Shown piece after piece: positions 26,529 through 34,887 of a stretch of DNA of 47,242 bases. Every line of letters starts with the position of its first letter. Position 1 is the first letter of the stretch. A program made the position numbers and the translations under genes. The notes below the pieces were generated by a model. That model was not told the DNA's origin. It saw only the letters and a program-made list of their open reading frames with translations, and made no database searches. The DNA is from Steroidobacteraceae bacterium (GTDB lineage Bacteria; Pseudomonadota; Gammaproteobacteria; Steroidobacterales; Steroidobacteraceae): the NCBI GenBank assembly GCA_022865595.1, contig JALHTE010000119.1, positions 1-47,242 on the forward strand, given 5' to 3'.

Positions 26529-26669
26529 TCAGTGCTGCGCCTTTATCACGCTCGAGGCGATGAACGCCACGTAGATCGCGAGCGCCACCAGCGCCAGCAC
26601 GATGGTGGTCCTGCGGATGCCTCGCCGCTGCTCTTCCGTGGGGCCGTCGCTCACCTTGATGCCGCTCAC
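26529..26669 (-). CDS. Cytochrome oxidase small assembly protein (46 aa)
   Basis: A 46-residue protein beginning at GTG and overlapping the coxA stop as GTGA. It has a polar N-terminus (SDGPTEEQRRGIRRTT) and a single helix (IVLALVALAIYVAFIASSV). An alternative GTG lies at 26654. Short one-helix proteins in this exact place between coxA and ctaG are annotated as cytochrome oxidase small assembly proteins in related genomes. Easily missed because of size and start codon. Position and overlap support it; function is inferred. Confidence 0.7.
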   Translation of the reverse strand: MSGIKVSDGPTEEQRRGIRRTTIVLALVALAIYVAFIASSVIKAQH

Positions 26670-28267
26670 TTTACGACGGGTGCTTCGTCGAAGGTGTGGT
26701 AAGGCGCCGGCGAGGGAACTGTCCACTCGAGGCCGTGGTTCAACGCGCCGTCCCAGACGACGTCGCTGGCCTTCGCGCCGCCGCGCGCGCACTTCCATAC
26801 CAGCCACACCAGCAGCAGCTGCGACAGCCCGAAGCCGAACGCGCCGATGGAGGACACCATGTTCCAGTCCGCGAACTGCGTCGAATAGTCGGGGATGCGG
26901 CGCGGCATGCCCGCGAGCCCGAGGAAGTGCTGTGGGAAGAACAGGACGTTGACGAAGATCGCCGACAGCCAGAAATGCGTCTTCGCGAGCTTCATGTCGT
27001 ACATGTGGCCAGTCCACTTCGGCAACCAGTAGTACACGCCGGCCATGATGGCGAACACGGCGCCCGGCACCAGCACGTAGTGGAAGTGGGCCACGATGAA
27101 ATAGGTGTCGTGGTACTGGAAGTCGGCCGGGGCGATGGCCATCATCAGGCCGGAGAAGCCGCCGATCGTGAACAGGAACAGGAACGCCAGCGCGAACAGC
27201 ATCGGCGGCTCGAAGCTCAGCGATCCCCTCCACATCGTCGCCGTCCAGTTGAATACCTTCACGCCCGTGGGCACGGCGATCAGCATGGTCGAGAGCATGA
27301 AGAACATCTCGCCGGCCAATGGCATTCCGACCGTGAACATGTGGTGTGCCCACACGATGAACGACAGGAAGGCGATCGAGGCGGTCGCGAACACCATCGC
27401 GTCGTAGCCGAACAGAGGCTTCCGGGAAAACGTCGGGATGATCTCCGAGACGATGCCGAAAGCCGGCAGGATCATGATGTAGACCTCGGGATGCCCGAAG
27501 AACCAGAACACGTGCTGGTAGAGCACCGGATCACCGCCGCCGGATGCGGCGAAGAAGGTCGTATCGAAGAAGTGATCGGTGAGCAGCATCGTCACCGCGC
27601 CGGCGAAAACCGGCATCACGGCGATCAGCAGGTACGCGGTGATCAGCCAGGTCCACGGGAACAGCGGCATCTTCAGCAGCGTCATTCCCGGTGCGCGCAT
27701 GTTCATGATGGTCACGATGATGTTGATCGAGCCCATGATCGAGGACGCGCCAGCCAGGTGGATCGCGAAGATCGCGAGCGGCAGCGCATCGCCGGTCTGC
27801 AGCACCAGCGGCGGGTAGAGCGTCCAGCCTGAAGCGGGGCCGCCGCCCGGCATGAACAACGACAGGATCAGCAGCGTGAACGCGGCGACCAGCAGCCAGA
27901 AGCTGAAGTTGTTCATGCGCGGCAGCGCCATGTCCGGCGCGCCGATCTGCATCGGGATCATCCAGTTGGCCAGCCCGACCGCCGCGGGCATCACCGCGCC
28001 GAACACCATGATCAGCGCGTGGACCGTGGTCATGGTGTTGAAGAAGCCGGGATCGACCAGCTGCATGCCGGGCATGAACAGTTCCGCCCGAATCACCAGC
28101 GCCATGCAGCCGCCAACCAGGAACATGATGAGGCTGAACACCAGGTACATCGTGCCGATGTCCTTGTGGTTCGTCGTGAACAACCACCGGCCGATTCCCT
28201 TGGCCGGGCCGTGGTCGTCGTGATGCTCGTGGGCTGCGCCGAGGGCGTGGGTGTGCGTTGCGCTCAT
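26666..28267 (-). CDS. coxA: Cytochrome c oxidase subunit I
   Basis: 533-residue catalytic heme-copper oxidase subunit with 12 helices; holds heme a, heme a3 and CuB and reduces O2 to water while pumping protons. HVFWFFGHPEVYIMILPAFG provides the CuB His-Tyr region, followed by WAHHMFTVG (CuB histidines) and YFIVAHFHYVLVPGAVF (heme ligands). Of the A-family type by the PEVY sequence. It lies 6 bp after coxB. Confidence 0.96.
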   Translation of the reverse strand: MSATHTHALGAAHEHHDDHGPAKGIGRWLFTTNHKDIGTMYLVFSLIMFLVGGCMALVIRAELFMPGMQLVDPGFFNTMTTVHALIMVFGAVMPAAVGLANWMIPMQIGAPDMALPRMNNFSFWLLVAAFTLLILSLFMPGGGPASGWTLYPPLVLQTGDALPLAIFAIHLAGASSIMGSINIIVTIMNMRAPGMTLLKMPLFPWTWLITAYLLIAVMPVFAGAVTMLLTDHFFDTTFFAASGGGDPVLYQHVFWFFGHPEVYIMILPAFGIVSEIIPTFSRKPLFGYDAMVFATASIAFLSFIVWAHHMFTVGMPLAGEMFFMLSTMLIAVPTGVKVFNWTATMWRGSLSFEPPMLFALAFLFLFTIGGFSGLMMAIAPADFQYHDTYFIVAHFHYVLVPGAVFAIMAGVYYWLPKWTGHMYDMKLAKTHFWLSAIFVNVLFFPQHFLGLAGMPRRIPDYSTQFADWNMVSSIGAFGFGLSQLLLVWLVWKCARGGAKASDVVWDGALNHGLEWTVPSPAPYHTFDEAPVVK

Positions 28268-28273
28268 CGTCGA

Positions 28274-29149
28274 TTACTCCGCCGCGGCGACGCGCAGGGC
28301 CGCCGGCTCTTCATTGTTCATGGCCACGTTCGTCGCGGTCGGGTTTGCGGCCTGCATGGCCGACTTGCGGGCCTCCAGCCACGCGTCGAACTCCGCGCGC
28401 GGCTTGACCTCGACCACCACCGGCATGAACCCGTGGTCGCGGCCGCAGAGCTCGACGCACTGCCCGCGATACGTGCCGACCTTGTCGGCCTTGAACCACA
28501 GTTCGTTGACGTAACCGGGAATGGCGTCCTTCTTCAGGCCGAAATCCGGCACCCACCAGGAGTGGATCACGTCCGCCGACGTGACCAGCACGCGTACCTT
28601 GACGCCTTCCGGCACCACCAGGGGCTGGTCCACGTCGAGCAGGTAGTTCTGCACTGAATACGGGTCGATACCGGAGTCGAGCTGGCGCGCGAAGTTGCTG
28701 TCCTCGGCGAGCTTCGAATAGAAGGAAACGCCTTCGCCGACGTACTCGTACTGCCACATCCACTGGTAGCCCGTGACCTTCACGGTTAGTTCGGAGCCGC
28801 TGGCGTCGTCGATCTTGACCAGCGTGCGCGCGGCCGGAATGGCCATGCCGACCAGGATAAGCACGGGAATCACCGTCCAGACGATTTCGGCAGTGGTGTT
28901 GTGGTCGAAGGTCGCGGGGACGGCGCCCTTGGATTTCCTGAAGGTCGCGATCGAATAGATCATGACGCCGAAGACCGCGACGGCGATTGCCACGCAGATC
29001 CAGAGGATCAGCGTGTGCAGCCCGTGAATTTCCCGGCTTATGTCCGTGACCCCGACTCGCATGTCGAGATCTGACCAGGCCGCCATGACCGGGGTGCTCC
29101 CGATCAGGAAGGCCGCACTGGCCGCGAGCGCACGCTTCACCATCTTCAT
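28274..29149 (-). CDS. coxB: Cytochrome c oxidase subunit II
   Basis: 291 residues. Signal-like N-terminus (LAASAAFLIGSTPVMA), two membrane helices, and a periplasmic cupredoxin domain with the CuA site: the HSWWVPDFG histidine and CVELCGRDHGFM (two Cys, Glu, His and Met). Aromatic QWMWQYEY is the electron entry patch. No C-terminal cytochrome c domain, so it is a plain aa3-type subunit. I start it at MKMVKR; the frame remains open upstream without similarity. First gene of the leftward cox operon. Confidence 0.95.
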   Translation of the reverse strand: MKMVKRALAASAAFLIGSTPVMAAWSDLDMRVGVTDISREIHGLHTLILWICVAIAVAVFGVMIYSIATFRKSKGAVPATFDHNTTAEIVWTVIPVLILVGMAIPAARTLVKIDDASGSELTVKVTGYQWMWQYEYVGEGVSFYSKLAEDSNFARQLDSGIDPYSVQNYLLDVDQPLVVPEGVKVRVLVTSADVIHSWWVPDFGLKKDAIPGYVNELWFKADKVGTYRGQCVELCGRDHGFMPVVVEVKPRAEFDAWLEARKSAMQAANPTATNVAMNNEEPAALRVAAAE

Positions 29150-29321
29150 GGGCAAACCATCTCCCGTGTCGTAAATCCGCGGCCTCCCCGGACCGCGCCT
29201 GGCACTCGGCCGGACGCTCTGGTGGCGCCCGGGTCGGGTATTCACTCGCGCGCCCCCGGATGCTCTGCAGGCGAGCATGACCGGTCGGGCAAGCGCGAGG
29301 GTCGCGAAGTTTAACCCCCTG

Positions 29322-30029
29322 TCACTGCGGAGGAAATACCGCATGACGAAGCAGCGGCCGGTCGAGCCAGGCGGCAGCGGAGGTCGCATCGGCGGCCTCG
29401 AGGGTCGGAATGACCGCCAGCGGTGGGGAGCCGAGGACGATTTCGAGCGTTTCGAGGTTGTCCTCGATCCTGGCGAACCCGGGGTCGATCTGGTTGCCGA
29501 CCCAACCGATGAATCGGCAGCGATCCGAGGCCGAGATGGCCTCGAGCGTGAGCCGGGCATGGTTCAGGCAGCCCAGCCGCAGGCCGACCACGAGGATTAC
29601 TCCGAGGCCCAGGCGCTCGGGCAACTCGCTCAGGAAACCAGCCGGGTGCAGCGGCACGCGCCAGCCGCCGGCGCCCTCGACGATGGCAATTTCGGCGCCG
29701 GCCGTCGCACACGCATACCACTGCTCAAGTTCATCAACCGAAATGGCGGTGCCGGCATCGCGGGCTGCAAGGTGTGGGGCAATGGCGGGTTCGAAGCACA
29801 GCGGGTTCGTCATTTCATATGGCAGTGGAACCGAGCCCGCCGCTGCCAGGGCGAGTGCGTCCTGGTTCCGCAGTCCCTGGGCGCCGGAATCCGCGCCGCT
29901 GGCCACCGGCTTCAGCCCTACGACCCGCTGGCCCTGTTGAACGAGCAGGTGAACCAGGCCGGCCGAGACGATCGTCTTGCCAACGCCGGTGTCGGTGCCG
30001 GTCACAAAGATTCCGCGCGGTTCGGTCAA
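29322..30029 (-). CDS. bioD: Dethiobiotin synthetase
   Basis: Forms the ureido ring of dethiobiotin from DAPA, CO2 and ATP. The P-loop GTDTGVGKT lies close to the N-terminus, with VVGLKPVASG and CFEPAIAPHLAA behind it. I start it at a TTG giving MTEPRGIFVTG, which matches the usual distance to the P-loop. Another TTG at 30059 would add ten residues from the AT-rich spacer. Neither has a clear ribosome site. It lies downstream of bioC but separated by the AT-rich gap, unlike the tightly packed genes before it. Confidence 0.9.
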   Translation of the reverse strand: MTEPRGIFVTGTDTGVGKTIVSAGLVHLLVQQGQRVVGLKPVASGADSGAQGLRNQDALALAAAGSVPLPYEMTNPLCFEPAIAPHLAARDAGTAISVDELEQWYACATAGAEIAIVEGAGGWRVPLHPAGFLSELPERLGLGVILVVGLRLGCLNHARLTLEAISASDRCRFIGWVGNQIDPGFARIEDNLETLEIVLGSPPLAVIPTLEAADATSAAAWLDRPLLRHAVFPPQ

Positions 30030-30141
30030 TTTATCGTCGTGTGACAAAATTAAACTCAAATTATTAAACAGCCGCTCAAAGTGTTTTTAGTAAACATCAC
30101 AAGTAACAATAACTACATAAAATGGACGCCAGTATTTTGAG
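30030..30141. other. AT-rich spacer between bioC and bioD
   Basis: About 31% G+C (28 of 90 bases in 30041-30130), in strong contrast with flanking genes. Loosely inverted ends: GTGTGAC + AAAAT at 30039-30050 versus ATTTTGAGTCAGAC at 30134-30147. This is imperfect, with a 2-nt gap. It could be a small insertion, or carry an internal promoter for bioD. No gene is visible inside. Confidence 0.4.
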
Positions 30142-31047
30142 TCAGACTGCGCTTTCCCGCCGCCCGATCTGGCTGATCGGAACCAGCGTCTCCCCGGCCG
30201 CTCCACGGGCTGCCCGCCGCGGATCTACGACCGGCGCCCACGCGTGGCCGTACACGACCTCGTAGGTCGCTGGCAGCTTGCCGTCGCAACGAAAAGCTTC
30301 GTAAGCCGCGGTCATCCGGGCGAGCGCCGCCTTGCCCGTCAGGCCTCGGGGCCGGCCGGCACTGGCGTTGTGGGCACCGATCGCCTTCAGGTCCAGCATC
30401 AGGTTCCTGACCTCGGCGTAGGTCATCACGTGGCGCTCCACGTCCATCACCGGTTCCGCGAGGCCCGCGCGCAGCAGTGCGTCGCCGAGGTCGTGCATGT
30501 CGATAAAACGGCTGACGTGGACACGGTCGTCGGCCGCAGACCAGGCGTGGCGAAGTTCGTGCAGGGTGTCGGGACCGAAGCTTGCGAATGTAAGCAGACC
30601 ACCCGGCCTCAGGACCCGGCGGCACTCGGCGAACACACGGTCGGGTTCGTCGCACCACTGCAGCATCAGGTTGCTGAAGACCATGTCGAAGCTGGCCGTG
30701 CGGAACGGCAGGCCGGCAGCGTCGGCGCAGACCCGTCGGAACCGGCGCAGCAGTGTCTGTCGCCGCCCCGCCTCCCGCAGCATTGACTCCGCAAGATCCA
30801 GGCCCACCACCAGGCTCTTCGGGTAGCGGCGCTTCAGGGCCAGCGCAGCGTGCCCGGTCCCGGTGCCCAGGTCCAGCACCGCCGCAGGCTCGATCCGCAC
30901 CAGGTCCAGGCGCTCGAGCAGTTCGCCGCGAACGCGCTGCTGGAGTTCGGCCGAGGCATCGTATGTCGTCGCAGCGCGCCCGAACGCCCTGCGGACTGCG
31001 ACCCGCTCGAGCAGGAACCCGTCGTCGCCGGTGCCCTGCGAGTTCAC
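30142..31047 (-). CDS. bioC: Malonyl-ACP O-methyltransferase
   Basis: 301-residue SAM-dependent enzyme that methylates malonyl-ACP to disguise it for fatty acid synthesis, starting pimeloyl formation. SAM motif I VLDLGTGTGHAAL is near residue 60, with VGLDLAESML, LPFRTASFDMVFSNLMLQW and LRPGGLLTFASFGPDTL following. GTG start overlaps the bioH stop as GTGA, which I prefer over the upstream ATG in bioH coding sequence. Confidence 0.92.
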   Translation of the reverse strand: MNSQGTGDDGFLLERVAVRRAFGRAATTYDASAELQQRVRGELLERLDLVRIEPAAVLDLGTGTGHAALALKRRYPKSLVVGLDLAESMLREAGRRQTLLRRFRRVCADAAGLPFRTASFDMVFSNLMLQWCDEPDRVFAECRRVLRPGGLLTFASFGPDTLHELRHAWSAADDRVHVSRFIDMHDLGDALLRAGLAEPVMDVERHVMTYAEVRNLMLDLKAIGAHNASAGRPRGLTGKAALARMTAAYEAFRCDGKLPATYEVVYGHAWAPVVDPRRAARGAAGETLVPISQIGRRESAV

Positions 31048-31847
31048 GCCGGTTCCGCCGTCAGCGGCACGGGATCGCACCTCGAGTGCAGGAAGCCGAG
31101 AACCTCGTCCAGCACCTGGCGTCCGTGCGACAGGAAAGGCGCGTGCCCGCCATGGGCAATCTCGACGAAATCTGCAGTCGGCAGCGCCGAGGCCAGTGCG
31201 CGTCCTGCAGCGGCGGGCGTCAGCCGGTCGCGTTGCCCGGCGATGACCAGCGCCGGCAGCGCGATGCCGGGGAGAATGTGGCGCAGGTCAACCGTACGCA
31301 GTATCTCGAGGCCCGCGGCCAGTGCGCGCGGGTCGGGCGGGCCATGGGCGTCGAGGTTCCGCCTGAGCAGGCGCAGCGTATCGAGCGCGCGCTCGTCGCC
31401 GCGTGCCTGCAGTGCGAGGAAGTTCTGCACCGTGCCGCGATGGTCGTCCGCAAGGCCTTGCGCAAATTCATCGAGGACCGTGGCGTCCATGCCGTGCGGC
31501 CAGTCACCGCCTGCGACGAATCTTGGCGTGGTCGCCAACAGCACCATTGCGCTTGCGCGTTGCGGTTCCTGCCGTGCGAGCTCGAGCGCAATCATTCCGC
31601 CCAGCGACCAGCCGACCAGCACCGCGCCCCGGGGCACGATGTGGCCCACGGCGCGCGCGAGATTCGCCAGGCCCGCGAGACCAGGCGCCCAGGGGCTGTG
31701 CCCATGGCCGGGCAGGTCCACCAGGTGCAGACGCGCGTGCAGCGCCAGTTCTTCCAGCCACGGACCCCACATTCCGCCATGCAGCGCCCAGCCGTGCAGC
31801 AGCACCAGGTCGGGACCCTGTCCGCGTACCTCGACGTGCAGGCTCAT
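31044..31847 (-). CDS. bioH: Pimeloyl-ACP methyl ester carboxylesterase
   Basis: 267-residue alpha/beta hydrolase that removes the methyl group when the pimeloyl chain is complete. The nucleophile Ser81 is in GWSLGG (E. coli Ser82). LLHGWALHGGMWG forms the oxyanion region, Asp lies in GQRDRLTP and His in AHGGHAPFLSH. It overlaps bioF by 4 bp (ATGA) and bioC by 4 bp. Confidence 0.92.
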   Translation of the reverse strand: MSLHVEVRGQGPDLVLLHGWALHGGMWGPWLEELALHARLHLVDLPGHGHSPWAPGLAGLANLARAVGHIVPRGAVLVGWSLGGMIALELARQEPQRASAMVLLATTPRFVAGGDWPHGMDATVLDEFAQGLADDHRGTVQNFLALQARGDERALDTLRLLRRNLDAHGPPDPRALAAGLEILRTVDLRHILPGIALPALVIAGQRDRLTPAAAGRALASALPTADFVEIAHGGHAPFLSHGRQVLDEVLGFLHSRCDPVPLTAEPA

Positions 31848-33028
31848 GAGAGCAGCCCGCGCCCGCGCAGTTCGGAAAGGGACGCCAGCAGGTGCTCCAG
31901 GTCCGAGTCGGTGTGCGCCGCGGAAAACGTGATCCGCAACCGGGAGGTACCGGCCGGCACGGTCGGTGGTCTGATCGCCGGGACAAAGATGCCGGAGTCG
32001 CGCAAGGCTGCACTGGCGTCGAGCGCCGCGGACTCGCTGCCGAGCAGCAACGGCTGGATCGGCGATACCGAAGACGCCAGGCGCAGGCCCAGCCCGGCTG
32101 CCTCGGCACGGAACCGCGCGGCGTGCGCCAGCACGGCTGCGCGTCGCCAGGGTTCGTCCTGCATCACCCGCAGCGCGGCGCGAGTTGCCGCGGCGATCGC
32201 CGGCGGCAGGGCCGTCGTGTAGATGTACTCGCGCGCACCCTGGGCCAGCGTCTCGACCAGTTCCGTCGAGCCTGCGACGAACGCGCCGAATGTCCCCACG
32301 GCCTTGCCGAGCGTGCACATCAGCACCGGCACCTCGTCGCTGCCAAGGCCGGCGAACTCGACGCTGCCACGCCCGTGTTCACCCAGCACGCCGAAGCCAT
32401 GCGCGTCATCCACGAACAGGGTCGCGCCGTGATTGCTGCAGGCGGCCGCAAGACTGCCGAGCGGGGCCACGTCGCCGTCCATGCTGAACACGCCGTCGGT
32501 CGCGACCAGCGCCCGGCCCTTGCGCGGTGCCGTGAGGCGCCCTCGCAGCGCGTCGGCGTCGCGATGCGGATAGCGGCGCAGCTGCGCGCCGCTCGCGAGT
32601 CCCGCGTCGATCAGCGAAGCGTGGTTGAGGCGGTCCTCGTGCACCACGCCACCACGACCGGCCAGCGCCCGGACCACGGCCAGGTTCGCCATGTAGCCCG
32701 TCGAGAAGAGCAGCGCCCGGGGTCGCGCGGTGAATTCGGCCAGTTCCTCTTCCAGCGCGTGATGTTCGCGGGTGTGGCCGCTCAACAGGTGCGAGGCGCC
32801 GCTGCCGACACCCCAGCGGCGCGCGGCATCGACGAGCGCCTCCACCACGGCCGGGTGATCCGCGAGGCCCAGGTAGTCGTTGCTGCAGAACGCCAGGTAT
32901 TCGCGGTCGCCGACCAGCAGCCGCGTGGAGCCCGCAGCCCGCGATTCGACGATGGAGCGGCTGCGCCCGCGCCCGGCTGCGCGCAGCTGCTCGAGACCGG
33001 CGGCGAGTTCTGCGTCGAGTGCCCGCAT
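31844..33028 (-). CDS. bioF: 8-amino-7-oxononanoate synthase
   Basis: 394-residue PLP enzyme condensing pimeloyl-ACP with alanine. The PLP-binding Lys242 lies in MCTLGKAVG. VDDAHGFGVLGEHGRG and the substrate-binding FCSNDYLGL segment are present. It is 9 bp after bioB and overlaps bioH by 4 bp. Confidence 0.94.
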   Translation of the reverse strand: MRALDAELAAGLEQLRAAGRGRSRSIVESRAAGSTRLLVGDREYLAFCSNDYLGLADHPAVVEALVDAARRWGVGSGASHLLSGHTREHHALEEELAEFTARPRALLFSTGYMANLAVVRALAGRGGVVHEDRLNHASLIDAGLASGAQLRRYPHRDADALRGRLTAPRKGRALVATDGVFSMDGDVAPLGSLAAACSNHGATLFVDDAHGFGVLGEHGRGSVEFAGLGSDEVPVLMCTLGKAVGTFGAFVAGSTELVETLAQGAREYIYTTALPPAIAAATRAALRVMQDEPWRRAAVLAHAARFRAEAAGLGLRLASSVSPIQPLLLGSESAALDASAALRDSGIFVPAIRPPTVPAGTSRLRITFSAAHTDSDLEHLLASLSELRGRGLLS

Positions 33029-33037
33029 GGGCGCGGC

Positions 33038-34033
33038 TCAGGCGGCCGGGGTCGTGTCCGCGGCCGTCTCCCGCGTCAGGCCGAGGCGGGCGAATAGTTC
33101 GTCGTCGCGATTCCTGCCCGGGTTCGGCGTAGTCAGCAGGCGCTCGCCGTAGAAGATCGAATTGGCGCCCGCGAGGAAGCAAAGTGCCTGCACCTCGTCG
33201 CTCATTTCAGTGCGACCGGCGGACAGGCGCACGTAGGAACGTGGCATCAACAGCCTGGCGGTCGCGACGGTGCGCACCAGGTCCAGAGGGTCGAGCGGCG
33301 GCAGGCCGTCGAGCGGCGTGCCCTTGACCTGGACCAGCTGGTTGATCGGCACGCTCTCCGGGTGCGCCGGAAGCGTGGCGAGCGTGTGCAGCAACTGCAC
33401 CCGGTCGAGCTCGGACTCACCCATTCCAAGGATGCCGCCGCAGCAGACCTTGAGGCCGGCGTCGCGTACCGCCCCCAGCGTGTCGAGCCGGTCCTGGTAG
33501 GTGCGGGTGGTGATGATCTCGCCGTAGAACGCCTCGGAGGTGTCCAGGTTGTGGTTGTAGTAGTCGAGTCCGGCGTCCTTCAGCTCGCGCGCCTGCCCGG
33601 GCGACAGCATGCCGAGCGTCGCGCAGGTCTCGAGACCGAGCGCATTTACTGCGCGGACCATGTCCTTCACCTGCTCGAGCTGCTTCGGCTTGGGGCTGCG
33701 GTAGGCGGCGCCCATGCAGAAGCGGGTTGCGCCGCCGGCCCGGGCGGCTTCGGCTGCGGCGACCACCGCTGCGACGTCGAGCACCTCGTCGCGCTCGAGG
33801 CCCGTGTCGTGCCGCACGCTCTGCGGGCAGTAGGCGCAGTCCTCGGGGCAGGCGCCGGTCTTGACCGACAGCAGCGTGCTCACCTGAACACGGTTGGGAT
33901 CAAACGCTAGCCGGTGCACGCGCTGCGCATGGTAGAGCAAGTCATTGATTGGCAGGGCATTCAGCGCGCGCGCCTCGTCCAGTGTCCAGTTGGTGCGGAC
34001 TTCGCCCAGGCGGTCCAGGTCCAGGGATGGCAT
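33038..34033 (-). CDS. bioB: Biotin synthase
   Basis: 331-residue radical SAM enzyme inserting sulfur into dethiobiotin. The cluster motif C62-x3-C66-x2-C69 (CPEDCAYC) is intact, and YYNHNLDTS and the C-terminal residues of the [2Fe-2S] site region ([19 protein letters not shown]) are present. Start at [12 protein letters not shown] with a weak AGGA ribosome site. Predicted promoter and BirA operator lie upstream, so this is the regulated first gene of bioBFHCD. Confidence 0.95.
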   Translation of the reverse strand: MPSLDLDRLGEVRTNWTLDEARALNALPINDLLYHAQRVHRLAFDPNRVQVSTLLSVKTGACPEDCAYCPQSVRHDTGLERDEVLDVAAVVAAAEAARAGGATRFCMGAAYRSPKPKQLEQVKDMVRAVNALGLETCATLGMLSPGQARELKDAGLDYYNHNLDTSEAFYGEIITTRTYQDRLDTLGAVRDAGLKVCCGGILGMGESELDRVQLLHTLATLPAHPESVPINQLVQVKGTPLDGLPPLDPLDLVRTVATARLLMPRSYVRLSAGRTEMSDEVQALCFLAGANSIFYGERLLTTPNPGRNRDDELFARLGLTRETAADTTPAA

Positions 34034-34116
34034 CGAGAATCCTGCTGTTCGGGGTGGAAATTCGGGCTGCGCGCCGGGTCTCCACGGTGGAATCTGGCCG
34101 GCGACGGTCGCCCGGC

Positions 34117-34146
34117 AGTATTCAGAGCCCGGCCGGCGGCTGTCAA
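34117..34146 (-). promoter_or_regulatory. Predicted bioB promoter
   Basis: Minus-strand consensus -35 TTGACA (34146-34141), an 18-nt spacer, then AATACT (34122-34117; four of six match). It would give a leader of about 75-80 nt before the bioB ATG. The -35 box lies in one arm of the BirA-type operator, so repressor binding would block polymerase. Confidence 0.55.
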
Positions 34147-34172
34147 CCAATGATGCCCAGATCAGTTGACAG
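34140..34172. promoter_or_regulatory. Candidate BirA biotin operator between bioB and comF
   Basis: Perfect inverted repeat CTGTCAAC (34140-34147) and GTTGACAG (34165-34172) with a 17-nt spacer. Written as 9-nt arms this is xTGTCAACC-N15-xGTTGACAx, close in sequence and exact in spacing to the known BirA site TTGTAAACC-N14/15-GGTTTACAA. It overlaps the predicted bioB -35 box and the proposed comF start codon. Confidence 0.65.
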
Positions 34173-34887
34173 GTTCGTGGACTCGCTCGGCGGGCTGCTT
34201 CTCCCGCCGCGCTGTGTCCTGTGCGGCGGGCCCGGCCAGCGTCCGTGCCTGGACCTGTGCGGGGACTGCGAGGCTTCGTTGCCCGATTCGCCGGCGTGGC
34301 ATCTGCCGGCACGACCCGAGGCAAAGGTCCCGGACCTGCCCCGGATCGATCGCTGCTATGCCCGCTACACCTACGGATTCCCGGTGGATCACCTGGTTCA
34401 CTCGCTGAAGTACCGCGGGCAGCTTGCGACCGGCCGCGTGCTCGGCGCGCTGCTCGCGGACGGTGTGAAGGCACTCGGGCTGCATCTCGACGTGGACTGG
34501 CTGCTGCCGGTACCGTTGCATCCGGGTCGTCACGCCGAGCGCGGCTTCAACCAGGCCGCCGAGATCGCACGCTGGACGGGCCGGGCGCTGCGGCGACCAG
34601 TAATGCTGGCCGGGCTTTCCCGCACCCGCGATACTCGACCGCAGGTAGGCCTGGGGCCGGCAGAGCGGCACGCGAACATCCAGGGTGCCTTTCGTGCGAC
34701 GGCCCGCGTGCGAGGCTGCCGCATCGTAGTCGTCGATGACGTGATTACGACTGGCAGCACCGTTGCCGCTGCGGCCGCCACGGTCCGCGAGGCTGGTGCG
34801 GCGACCGTAGATGTCTGGTGCATCGCGCGAGCAGATGCGATCGAGCGGGTACACTGGCAACCCCGGATGGAGATGGACAAGGCATGA
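34150..34887 (+). CDS. comF: ComF family phosphoribosyltransferase-like protein
   Basis: About 245 residues. N-terminal zinc-finger-like cysteines (CVLCGG and CGDC) are followed by a PRTase domain with the PRPP loop [13 protein letters not shown]. ComF proteins take part in DNA uptake and transformation; E. coli GntX is related. Start uncertain: ATG at 34150 or 34153, or GTG at 34177 (giving [13 protein letters not shown] with a CAGG site), which would clear the operator. It overlaps nhaA by 4 bp. Divergent from bioB, as in many gammaproteobacteria. Confidence 0.87.
   Translation: MMPRSVDRFVDSLGGLLLPPRCVLCGGPGQRPCLDLCGDCEASLPDSPAWHLPARPEAKVPDLPRIDRCYARYTYGFPVDHLVHSLKYRGQLATGRVLGALLADGVKALGLHLDVDWLLPVPLHPGRHAERGFNQAAEIARWTGRALRRPVMLAGLSRTRDTRPQVGLGPAERHANIQGAFRATARVRGCRIVVVDDVITTGSTVAAAAATVREAGAATVDVWCIARADAIERVHWQPRMEMDKA

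Noticed and set aside
29195-29212. GCCTGGCACTCGG as a fourth copy of the REP core
   Set aside because: Only the right half of the core matches and it is not palindromic.
29150-29321. Search for a promoter or operator upstream of coxB
   Set aside because: No convincing -35/-10 pair or palindrome; the region must contain the cox promoter but I cannot place it.
30060-30120. Possible BirA site in the bioC-bioD spacer (AAAC..GTTT and TTGTTAC..GTTTAC pairs)
   Set aside because: Arm matches are short and the spacings (13 and 7 nt) do not fit the 14-15 nt of known BirA sites; the bioB-comF palindrome is far better.
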